Shown: positions 8,301 to 15,002 of the stretch, piece by piece
How the letters are laid out: each line of letters starts with the position of its first letter
Numbering within the stretch: the first letter of the stretch is position 1
Assembly (NCBI RefSeq): GCF_031191545.1
Contig: NZ_CP133472.1
Coordinates: 1,178,001 to 1,242,000, forward strand
Source: Schaalia odontolytica
GTDB taxonomy: Bacteria > Actinomycetota > Actinomycetes > Actinomycetales > Actinomycetaceae
Direction of reading: 5' to 3'
Length of the DNA stretch: 64,000 nt
Made by a program: the position numbers and the translations under genes
The notes under the pieces: model-generated
Databases searched by the model: none
Told to the model about the DNA's origin: nothing
What the model saw: the letters and a program-made list of their open reading frames with translations, nothing else

Positions 8301-10444
8301 TGCTTCTTCGCCTTCCCGAGCGACACTTGCTCGACGATGATGTTCTCCGGGCCCTGGCCGTTGAGCTCCATGGAGTTGATCGCCGCGTCCAGGCGCTCGT
8401 CGTGCGCGCGCAGGGCCTTGAGGACCTGCCACACGACCTGGAAGCGATTGTTGTCGTCCAGCGCCCGCTCCGGCGCCATGCCCGCCGGGACGGCCACGGG
8501 CAGGATGATGTAGCCGAAGTCCTTGCCCTCCGCACGGCGCATCACGCGGCCCACCGCCTGGATGACGTCCACCTGAGACTTGCGCGGCGACAGGAAGAGC
8601 ACCGCGTCCAGCGTGGGCACGTCCACGCCCTCGCTCAGGCAGCGTGCGTTCGTGAGGATCCGGCACACCGGGACCTCGTCCGTGCCCGCGCCCTCCGTCA
8701 GCCAATCCATCTCGCGCGCACGCACCGCCGCGTTCATCGTGCCGTCCACGTGGCGGCACTCGACCTGCAGGTTATCCGACGCGTCGTCGTTGCTGAGGTC
8801 GCTCAAGCCAAAGGGACCGTTCACCAGGTCCGGGAACTGCGTCGCGACCGCCTTAGAGGCCTTGATGTCCTTGCAGAAGGCCACCGCGCGGCGCATCGGT
8901 GCGCGATCCTCGCCGTAGTCCACGTCCGAACCGCGATTCTTGCGCTTCGCCAGCGCGTTCCAGCAGCCCGTCAGCTTCGCGGCCGTGTCGAGGTTTAGCT
9001 CGCCGCCCATCTCCGCGATCGCCTGATAGTGCTGGGAAACCTCCTCCTCGCTGACCGTCAGGATGATGACCTTGTAGTCCGTCAGCAGGTTCTCCTTCAC
9101 CGCCTGGCCGAAGCCCAGGCGGAAGAACACCGGACCGTATGTCTCCTGATCGTCCATCGAGGTCAGGATCGCATCCTTCTCCGACGCCCTATTCTTCGCG
9201 TTCTCCGCGAAAATACGCGGCGTCGCCGTCATGTACAGGGTCTTCGCGCGGCGGATGAACTCGTTGCTGTGGATCTTCGTGAAGGCGCTCTCGTCCTCGC
9301 CCGTCAGCGTCGCGCCCGTCGTGCGGTGGGCCTCGTCGCAGATGATCAGGTCGAAATCGCGCCACTCGTCGCCCGCGATCTCCTGCGCGCGGTGAATGAC
9401 CTCGATCGACTGATAGGTCGCGAAGACGACCTGCAGGCCCTCCGTCGCGTTATTTGCATTCAGGGAGTCCGCGAGGCGCTGGCCGTCCGTCGTCGCCGGA
9501 ATCGGCAGGTCCACCGCCGACTCCTCGGCCGTGTCGTTGCGCGCCGACGAGGACACCTTCGTATCCGAACACACCGCCCACGCCGTGAACGCGCCGTCGG
9601 CCTCGGCCGCCCAATTGTCGAGCGTTTGCTTGAGAAGCGCGAGCGAGGGGACCGCGAACAGGATTCGGGCGGTGCCACCCTCCTTCTCCACGAACTCACG
9701 CGCGATCGTCAGCGCTGTGAACGTCTTACCCGTGCCGCACGCCATGACCATCGTGCCGCGATCGTGCTCCTCGAAGCCCGCCATCACCGCGCTGCGCGCA
9801 CGCACCTGATGGTCGCGCGGAACCTTGCGCTCGCGGGTCTTCGGAGCCTGCGTCGACCCCAGCGAATACGTGCGCCAATCGATGTCCGAATCGCGCAGAT
9901 CTGCCAGCGTGATGCGTGAGACCGGGATCTGCTGGCCCTCGATCGCGTCCTGCGCGTTCTTGCCCCACGGCGCCCCCGACGTGTCCACGACGATGCGGCG
10001 GCCGAAAGGCTCCTTACCCGACGCCGACAGGAACGAGTCAATGTCCGCCTTCTGAATGCGGTGACCCAGCGCGTAGAACTTGCACTGAATGGCCACCGGG
10101 CCCTCTCCGTCCTGGGCGGGGATCGCTACCAGGTCGATGCCCGTGTCACCCGTGCGGCGCTGTGGCCACTCGCTCCATAGGTAGATTTCCTTGAACTGGT
10201 GGGCGAAACGCGCGTCGTGGAGCAGGAACTGGCGCGTCAGCTCCTCGAACAGCGTGCCCTTCTCGCGCTCGCTCTTCGCGCGCGCACGATACTCATCCAG
10301 CAGGGCATCCAGCGCGGACTTCGAGGAGGCTGGGACTGGGTCTGCCGCATCCCCGGACGAACGATCGATGATGGTTCGGGGAGCGGGGTTCTCGGCTTCC
10401 ATACCGGGCAGTGCCATGAAGTCGTCGTCGCGCGCAGCAGTCAT
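5321..10444 (-). CDS. Type ISP restriction-modification enzyme (nuclease-helicase-methyltransferase)
   Basis: About 1707 residues from ATG 10444; an upstream in-frame ATG at 10477 is less likely. Domains in order: Mrr-like PD-(D/E)XK nuclease near residues 80-140 (Gly-Ile-Asp-Leu-Val, Ile-Gln-Cys-Lys-Phe); SF2 helicase with Walker A Ala-Cys-Gly-Thr-Gly-Lys-Thr (~233), Asp-Glu-Ala-His (~366), Thr-Ala-Thr and Gly-Arg-Val-Met-Arg-Arg; N6-adenine methyltransferase with Glu-Pro-Phe-Ala-Gly-Thr-Gly (~953) and Asn-Pro-Pro-Tyr (~1068); then a target-recognition region and C-terminal coupler. This is the architecture of LlaGI/LlaBIII-like single-chain enzymes that methylate one strand and translocate on DNA. 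The recognition-domain part (about 6160-7250) is less GC-rich than the rest. It is translationally coupled to the OLD-type gene. Confidence 0.93.
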   Translation of the reverse strand: MTAARDDDFMALPGMEAENPAPRTIIDRSSGDAADPVPASSKSALDALLDEYRARAKSEREKGTLFEELTRQFLLHDARFAHQFKEIYLWSEWPQRRTGDTGIDLVAIPAQDGEGPVAIQCKFYALGHRIQKADIDSFLSASGKEPFGRRIVVDTSGAPWGKNAQDAIEGQQIPVSRITLADLRDSDIDWRTYSLGSTQAPKTRERKVPRDHQVRARSAVMAGFEEHDRGTMVMACGTGKTFTALTIAREFVEKEGGTARILFAVPSLALLKQTLDNWAAEADGAFTAWAVCSDTKVSSSARNDTAEESAVDLPIPATTDGQRLADSLNANNATEGLQVVFATYQSIEVIHRAQEIAGDEWRDFDLIICDEAHRTTGATLTGEDESAFTKIHSNEFIRRAKTLYMTATPRIFAENAKNRASEKDAILTSMDDQETYGPVFFRLGFGQAVKENLLTDYKVIILTVSEEEVSQHYQAIAEMGGELNLDTAAKLTGCWNALAKRKNRGSDVDYGEDRAPMRRAVAFCKDIKASKAVATQFPDLVNGPFGLSDLSNDDASDNLQVECRHVDGTMNAAVRAREMDWLTEGAGTDEVPVCRILTNARCLSEGVDVPTLDAVLFLSPRKSQVDVIQAVGRVMRRAEGKDFGYIILPVAVPAGMAPERALDDNNRFQVVWQVLKALRAHDERLDAAINSMELNGQGPENIIVEQVSLGKAKKQDDPLDGSAPDGDEAEARSGADGVAQGIQGQLTLLPSDWKESVFGRIVKKVGSSLYWDDWSKDIATVAGRYISLIEQLLEDPERQDAFQEFVDALRATLNPAVDNKSAVEMLAQHILTAPLFDAMFPDHSFSKQNPVSRAMNTILEMLTDHSMIENERRELDSFYRAMVERIEAVHTLAGKQEIMRTLYDHFFSQAFPRMSERLGIVFTPVEVVDFIIRSADDAMRTAFGQSLGDRGVSIIEPFAGTGTFVARLLQLGVIPPEALEHKYKNEIFANEFVLLSYYIASINIEQVYHQVRAEQGVDEGYVEFPGMTLTDTFQLHEGDGTITEDFEGLAANNERARAEKDSAITVIVMNPPYSAGQNSANDNNQNLAYPRLDERIAVTYAAKSTGANKNSLYDSYFRALRWASDRIRERGVIAFVSNSSFVDGNSADGVRLSLQEEFSQIFTFNLRGGVRGRIGNTAKREGGNVFPIMTGVTITVLVKDPGHSGTADIFYAEAEDYATRQEKLEQIAAYGSIEGISEADAFQPVTPNQHGDWIGTRDERFATFQEIGNKSLKGKDTTPAIFRQFSRGLATSRDAWCYNFSRQAVASSMRRLIDNYNAEVDAGTPAELVNTDSTQINWNRQLLRDLTARKHHLFNEGALRFSVYRPFCTQSVYFAREMNDMIYQLPQLFPLPTHPNLSLTATGEGSSKEFATLASDTLPDLHLLGAGVSTQTFPLYTWEPLSPTSGSEPDLFADLAAAPESRAGGATTASSLDFSRPIGDQIPVLLDGYRRVDNVTDTTLASYREHYQDAGITKEDIFFYVYALLHHPEYRERYEDDLKKMLPHIPRAAGFHTYASVGRELADLHVNYERVEPYPSVQEEASLHAPADPWERYRIGERKMRFPKLGRRDKDFTRLEYNDYVTLTGIPAKAQGYSISGRSPLEWIIDRYHVKTDKASGIVNDPNDFLREQGRPDAVVDLIKRLVTVSMRTQELLETLPKLEVPEGTES

Positions 10445-10664
10445 GGGACCAAGAATAGCGGGTAATCTACGACACACAAGCTAGGTAGCGTGGTGGGTAG
10501 GGGTACAAGGGGATTGCTGCGCCGGTGAGCAGCAGCTGCGGGGTAGCGGGTATATGTTTCCGCCGTTTCATTGATCCTTCCGGCTAACTTTGTGTATATT
10601 TCTCAGTAAGTGTTCGGGCTGCTGCGCCGCATGCCCATTGTCCAAGGAAGGAAGTAGAGCTGCG

Positions 10665-11111
10665 ATGAGTAATCTCGGGGCATATCAGATGGTCACTACG
10701 GGAATTAAGGCACTGGGAGGGCCTGGTCCTGCAATTGCCAAGGCAACAGGAGTGATTATGCTCGGCGGTGTGATTATCTTTCGAACTGGACTCAATATCG
10801 GTGCAAGACTGCGCGAAGGTAAGACCGCTGAAGTTAAGCTCGCTGATTGGGCACGAGCAAAGTTCGCTGAATCCAGTGCCGATGGGTTTTCTGATGTGTA
10901 TACAGTCTCTGCCGACGTTGAGTGTGGCGGTGGTCTGGTACTGCATGCAGGTGATCGGTTCCGTGCGGGCAAGGTTATCGACGACATGGTCTACATTGAG
11001 GTTGAAGGCAGTGATGATAACCCATTTATTGTGTCGGCTGAACAACTGACGCTGCACACAGACTGTCCCTTGCTTGTTAAGGGAGAGGATGGCATGTCGA
11101 CTGGCCATTGA
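10665..11111 (+). CDS. Small protein with one predicted membrane helix, unknown
   Basis: The product has 148 residues from the ATG preceded by AAGGAAGGAAG. Residues about 22-40 form one Gly/Val/Ile-rich hydrophobic helix (Ala-Thr-Gly-Val-Ile-Met-Leu-Gly-Gly), followed by an Arg/Lys-rich charged stretch and a soluble C-terminal domain rich in Val/Asp. A TATATT about 70 bases upstream could be a -10 box. The family is not recognised. It lies 175 bases upstream of the TIR gene on the same strand and shares its modest GC content, so it may be a third component of that system. The link is positional only. Confidence 0.65.
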   Translation: MSNLGAYQMVTTGIKALGGPGPAIAKATGVIMLGGVIIFRTGLNIGARLREGKTAEVKLADWARAKFAESSADGFSDVYTVSADVECGGGLVLHAGDRFRAGKVIDDMVYIEVEGSDDNPFIVSAEQLTLHTDCPLLVKGEDGMSTGH

Positions 11112-11286
11112 GTGCTACTGCAACAAGAGGGTGTGTGATGATAGTCGGTATACATAGAGGAAGCGTGGTCTGGCTCTTGTACAAGCAATCGGTGCACCAA
11201 TGGGAGAGCGCCACCAATAACAAGCAATAATCCTCAAAACGCTGGTATACAAAACAAGACCAGGTCGAAAGAAAGGTGTAGCTAAA

Positions 11287-11775
11287 ATGGCCGTTTTCTA
11301 TAGTTTTCACTATGAACGAGATGTTTACCGTGTGCAGTTAATCCGTAACATGGGAAGTGTCGAAGGGCAGAAACTTCTCAACGCTCAAGAGTGGGAAGCG
11401 GTTCGCGTAAAGGGTGACGAGGCTATTCGCGCTTGGATTGACGAACAGATGAAGTGGAAGAGTGCTGTCGTCGTACTTATCGGCGCACAAACAGCTTCTC
11501 GCCCATGGGTGAAGTACGAGATTCAGCGAGCATGGGACCTGCGTAAACCTCTCCTCGGAATACGTATTCACGGACTTTCATCAATGGGATCTACAGATGT
11601 TGAAGGAGCAGATCCATTTTGTAGCATCAACGGATTTAGAGGATACAATCCTGGACTTCCAATCTTCGACCCCACACGGCGCGATATTTTGGGAAAAATT
11701 GACTCTAAGGCTACATATGATGAGCTGTCGTCGAACTTGAAATCTTGGGTAGAGCAAGGGCGTTTTTGGAAATGA
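11287..11775 (+). CDS. Thoeris ThsB-like TIR-domain protein (MTH538 type)
   Basis: The 162 residues are essentially all one TIR-like domain. It opens with Met-Ala-Val-Phe-Tyr-Ser-Phe-His-Tyr, has a central strand Val-Val-Val-Leu-Ile-Gly and then Ser-Arg-Pro-Trp-Val-Lys-Tyr-Glu-Ile-Gln, where Glu78 sits at the expected catalytic position. Next comes Arg-Lys-Pro-Leu-Leu-Gly-Ile. This is the signature of the MTH538/ThsB TIR family, which on phage sensing makes NAD-derived nucleotide signals in Thoeris systems (established for the family). The ribosome site is AGAAAGG. No ThsA (SIR2-SLOG or TM-Macro) is adjacent. Instead the next gene, overlapping by ATGA, encodes a HIT-domain membrane protein. 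Confidence 0.88.
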   Translation: MAVFYSFHYERDVYRVQLIRNMGSVEGQKLLNAQEWEAVRVKGDEAIRAWIDEQMKWKSAVVVLIGAQTASRPWVKYEIQRAWDLRKPLLGIRIHGLSSMGSTDVEGADPFCSINGFRGYNPGLPIFDPTRRDILGKIDSKATYDELSSNLKSWVEQGRFWK

Positions 11776-12641
11776 CTAGCCTGCAGTGCTGTCCCTTTTG
11801 CGCGATTGTTCGCGGAGAAGACGTGGCTGTGCGAGAAGTTGCACGCAACGACAAGGTCGTGGTTTTCTTCCCAACAGAGCCTGCTGTTCTTGGTCACTGT
11901 ATGGTGATTCCTCGCCGCCATGTTGAAGAGTTCACCGCGTTGACTGCTGACGAGGTTAGCGCGGTGATGACTTCAGCCCAAGCCGTGGCTATGAGCCTGC
12001 GCGAAACCCAGCATCCGGATGGAATCAACATCATCCAATCCAACGGTGAGGCAGCTACACAGACCGTTCCTCATGTCCACGTACATATTGTCCCCCGATG
12101 GGATGGCGATGCCTTTGGGGAAATTTGGCCATCCAAGACAGACTTCTCTGATGAGGAGAAGGACCGGGCTCTAGCGAAGTTACGCGCAACAACTCTTCTT
12201 CCTTATAGCTCCGCTACACCAGAGGATCGTCGGCAGCATCTATCCTTTGCTCAAAACGTCATCAGTCGTATGGCGCAATTGTCTTCCAACACGAAAAGTT
12301 GGTTACTTCCCGTAGTGACGGCAGCTTATGGGTATTCACTCACGAAGTGCTCCGTCGCACTTGCTCTCCTAGGCATCGTTGCTACGGTTGTTTTCGCATT
12401 CCTGGATGTTGGATACCTGAGGACTGAGCGCAAATATCGCGACCTCTACGCGCGCATAGCGGCTGGTGACCCCGATGTTCCTCCATATTCGCTGAATTAC
12501 CAGTGCTCTGGGGAAACCAGGAGAACCCGATTCTTGGAGCACTGCTCGGTCATTAAAGGGTGGGCGATTTTGCCGTTCTATGGGACTCTACTTGTATGTG
12601 GGTTTGCGTCCTTAGGAATGGCGCTTCTGCATGGACATTGA
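11772..12641 (+). CDS. HIT-domain protein with C-terminal membrane helices; putative TIR-signal effector
   Basis: The 289-residue product starts at the ATG overlapping the TIR stop (ATGA). Residues 1-130 are a complete HIT hydrolase domain: zinc-type Cys-Pro-Phe-Cys at 7-10, Asn-Gly-Glu-Ala, and the His-Val-His-Val-His triad at 101-105. About residues 180-225 form two membrane helices, followed by the basic segment Tyr-Leu-Arg-Thr-Glu-Arg-Lys-Tyr-Arg, and a last helix near 262-286. HIT domains bind and cleave nucleotide phosphoramidates and dinucleotides (established). Fusion to membrane helices and tight coupling to a TIR synthase suggest a nucleotide-gated membrane effector, or a signal hydrolase. 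I infer the role; the domain call is firm. Confidence 0.85.
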   Translation: MTSLQCCPFCAIVRGEDVAVREVARNDKVVVFFPTEPAVLGHCMVIPRRHVEEFTALTADEVSAVMTSAQAVAMSLRETQHPDGINIIQSNGEAATQTVPHVHVHIVPRWDGDAFGEIWPSKTDFSDEEKDRALAKLRATTLLPYSSATPEDRRQHLSFAQNVISRMAQLSSNTKSWLLPVVTAAYGYSLTKCSVALALLGIVATVVFAFLDVGYLRTERKYRDLYARIAAGDPDVPPYSLNYQCSGETRRTRFLEHCSVIKGWAILPFYGTLLVCGFASLGMALLHGH

Positions 12642-12718
12642 TAAGGGGCTCCTCGCCCTCGGTGAACTACGTGGGAAGTGTTTCTGGCCGCGCCGCAGTG
12701 GTGGGGCGCATCCCTTAA

Positions 12719-13468
12719 TTAACCCTGCGCGACCTCGGCTCGGATGAGGGGGATCGGGTAGGCGGCCGCCGAGATGGGGGAGAGGAGCGAGTCGGTGATG
12801 CCTGCCGTGAAGGCGTCGATGCCGAGCACCTTGTACAGGGCGTTGCGGCCGAACTTCGTGGAGTCCGCGACGAAGTAGGCGGTCGACGCGATCGCGCGGA
12901 CCTTCTGCTGCAGCTCGATCGAGTAGCCGGACGACGCGTAGATGCCGTCCTCCATCACCGAATTCGCCCCGAACACGGCGGTGTTCACGCGGATGTGATC
13001 CAGCTGGTCGATGGCCGTCGGCCCCCACATGTGGGTCCGATTCGGCAGCAGCTCACCGCCCACGAACACCAGGTTCAGGGAAGGCTTCTTCAAAATCTCG
13101 AGGCCCACCAGCAGGTCGTGCGTCACCACCGTGACGCGGCGGGCGTTGAGCGCGCGAGCCACCTCGAGGCACGTCGACCCCGAATCAATGAACACGGACT
13201 GGCCGTCCAAAATGCGCTCCGCCATCGCCGGCCCTATCGCGCGCTTCTCCGCGCGGTTGGGCGAATCGTGCAGGAACTCCTCGGTGTCCTCATCCTGGGG
13301 GATCGGAATCGCGCCGCCGTGGGTACGGCGCACGAGGCCGGCCTCGGCCAGGTGCTCCAGGTCCCTACGAATGGTTGACACGTTCACGTCGAGAGCCTCT
13401 GCCAAGGAGGACACGGTCTCGAATCCTGTTGCCTCAATCATGGAGACAATGGTGTCTTGCCGGGTCAC
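12719..13468 (-). CDS. DeoR/GlpR-family transcriptional regulator
   Basis: The product has 249 residues with an N-terminal winged helix (Val-Ser-Ser-Leu-Ala-Glu-Ala-Leu-Asp-Val-Asn-Val-Ser-Thr-Ile-Arg-Arg-Asp-Leu) and Thr-His-Gly-Gly-Ala at 54-58, both typical of DeoR proteins. A DeoR C-terminal sugar-phosphate sensor domain follows (Asp-Ser-Gly-Ser-Thr; Val-Thr-His-Asp-Leu; Asp-Ser-Thr-Lys-Phe). The start is GTG with AAGGAA upstream. It is divergent from the ABC transporter/DhaK operon, with palindromes in the shared 393-bp gap. It probably represses that operon and is relieved by a sugar phosphate (family knowledge plus position). Confidence 0.92.
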   Translation of the reverse strand: MTRQDTIVSMIEATGFETVSSLAEALDVNVSTIRRDLEHLAEAGLVRRTHGGAIPIPQDEDTEEFLHDSPNRAEKRAIGPAMAERILDGQSVFIDSGSTCLEVARALNARRVTVVTHDLLVGLEILKKPSLNLVFVGGELLPNRTHMWGPTAIDQLDHIRVNTAVFGANSVMEDGIYASSGYSIELQQKVRAIASTAYFVADSTKFGRNALYKVLGIDAFTAGITDSLLSPISAAAYPIPLIRAEVAQG

Positions 13469-13586
13469 GATGGTTCCTTCTGCTGGCTACGGTCTACGTG
13501 GGTGCGGCGAAGGAAAAGATGATGCCTGCAATAGTGCATCGTGATCGCCGCCCGCTTGACACTGTAGCGAACTTTCGGCGCGAATG

Positions 13587-13602
13587 TGCGCGATACCGCG
13601 CA
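13587..13602. promoter_or_regulatory. Candidate DeoR operator 1
   Basis: TGCGCGATACCGCGCA is a perfect 6-bp inverted repeat with a 4-bp centre, lying 119 bp upstream of the DeoR-type gene. It resembles the two copies near the transporter promoter, so autoregulation is likely. Confidence 0.5.
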
Positions 13603-13721
13603 GCGAGGGCATAAGTCCAAATCACCTGCCCACAGGACCGATAATCGCTCACGATTTGCGTATAACCGTGCGTCACAGTGCGCGCGTACGTGCAGTAAGC
13701 GGCGAACTAGACCAAAACTAA

Positions 13722-13764
13722 TGCGCGAAAGCGAGTTGCTACTGCGCGATAGCGCGTGTAATGT
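13722..13764 (+). promoter_or_regulatory. Transporter operon promoter with two DeoR-type operator copies
   Basis: TTGCTA (13736-13741) and TAATGT (13759-13764) are spaced 17 bp, like a -35/-10 pair. TGCGCGATAGCGCG (13743-13756) fills the spacer. TGCGCGAAAGCGAG (13722-13735) sits just upstream, 21 bp away or two helical turns. Binding there would block the polymerase. Confidence 0.55.
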
Positions 13765-13861
13765 TAGTGATTGCGACGCGGGTCACGCCATGTTGCGTGC
13801 GTCATCGCAGGAGATGGCGAACCCACAGAGTCCCACAACTAGATCACGAGGAAGTGACGAC

Positions 13862-14908
13862 ATGAAGATCGGAAGACTGACGGCAGCATCGGTGGCGATT
13901 GCATCGGTGCTCGCTCTTACCGCCTGCTCGACCGTCGGCGGAACCACAGGAGACACCTCCGCGTCAAACACCGGCTCGGCCGCGGGCGATCCCGGCAAGA
14001 CGATGGTCACCGTCGTCAAGGTCAAGGGCATCGCTTGGTTTGATCGAATGGATGTGGGCGTCAAGGAATGGGGCGCCGACAACGGATACGACACGAGGAC
14101 GGAAGGTGGAACGGACGTCGCGCCGGAGAAGCAGATCCAGATCATCCAGGATCTCATCGCGCAAAAGCCCGTCGCCATCACCGTCGTCCCCAACTCTCCC
14201 GAGGCGCTCTCCGCCGTGCTCGAACAGGCGCGAGCGCAGGGCATCAAGGTTGTGTCGCACGAGGCCACCGGCATCAAGAACGTTGACATCGACATCGAGG
14301 CCTTCGACAACGCCTCCTACGGCGTCGACATCATGAAGAACATCGGGGAGTGCACCGGCGGCACCGGTAAGTACGTGCAGTTCGTCGGTGGTCTGACCGC
14401 CAAGACCCACATGGAATGGGTCGAGGCCGCCTACGACTATCAGCAGAAGAACTTCCCAGGCATGGAGCGAGTCGAAACGCCCATCGAATCAACGGACAAC
14501 GAGACCGCAGCCTACGAGAAGGCCAAGGAGGTCCTCGGCAAGTACCCGGACATCAAGGCCTTCCAGGGCTCCGCTGGCAATGATGTGCCCGGCATCGCAC
14601 GCGCGATCGAAGAGGCCGGCCTGTCCGACCAGGTCTGCGTCATGGGCACGTCCATCCCCTCGGCCTCCGCGAAGTACCTCGCCACCGGTTCCATCGACAA
14701 GATCTTCTTCTGGGATCCCGCCCTCGCCGGCAAGGCCCAGCTCGAGATCGCGAAGATCCTGGCTGACGGCGGCACCATCACCGAAGGCACGGACCTCGGT
14801 ATCGAAGGCTACAACAACCTCCACAAGCTTGACGGCTACGACAACGTCTGGGTCGGTAACGCCCAGATTGCGGCTGACGCCGAACAAGCGAAGAACTACG
14901 ACTTCTGA
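13862..14908 (+). CDS. Sugar ABC transporter substrate-binding lipoprotein (CUT2), operon A
   Basis: The product has 348 residues from an ATG preceded by GAGGAAG. A signal peptide ends in the lipobox Leu-Thr-Ala-Cys (Cys at ~21), then a Ser/Thr/Gly linker, then a periplasmic-binding-protein type 1 domain. The closest pattern I recall is the LsrB/RhaS-like CUT2 group (Ile-Gln-Asp-Leu-Ile-Ala-Gln-Lys-Pro, Val-Pro-Asn-Ser-Pro, Ser-His-Glu-Ala). It is followed by a hairpin and then by its ATPase and permease genes. The substrate is not readable from sequence; the downstream DhaK/DhaL kinase suggests a short ketose or polyol. It is paralogous to the binding protein at 20838. Confidence 0.9.
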   Translation: MKIGRLTAASVAIASVLALTACSTVGGTTGDTSASNTGSAAGDPGKTMVTVVKVKGIAWFDRMDVGVKEWGADNGYDTRTEGGTDVAPEKQIQIIQDLIAQKPVAITVVPNSPEALSAVLEQARAQGIKVVSHEATGIKNVDIDIEAFDNASYGVDIMKNIGECTGGTGKYVQFVGGLTAKTHMEWVEAAYDYQQKNFPGMERVETPIESTDNETAAYEKAKEVLGKYPDIKAFQGSAGNDVPGIARAIEEAGLSDQVCVMGTSIPSASAKYLATGSIDKIFFWDPALAGKAQLEIAKILADGGTITEGTDLGIEGYNNLHKLDGYDNVWVGNAQIAADAEQAKNYDF

Positions 14909-14915
14909 TCGCGCT

Positions 14916-14952
14916 GCCCCGGCCTCGTGACACATCGGCACGAGGCCGGGGC
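14916..14952 (+). terminator. Hairpin between binding-protein and ATPase genes (operon A)
   Basis: GCCCCGGCCTCGTG and CACGAGGCCGGGGC form a perfect 14-bp stem with a 9-base loop and no T-tract. It probably attenuates transcription or stabilises the upstream mRNA so the binding protein is made in excess. Confidence 0.6.
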
Positions 14953-15002
14953 TCGCGTCCCACGCACACAGCGCAGTCCACAAGACACTCGAAGGAGAGC
15001 AC

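Noticed and set aside
11287-12641. Canonical Thoeris type I or II
   Set aside because: No SIR2-SLOG or TM-Macro ThsA gene is adjacent; the partner carries a HIT domain instead.
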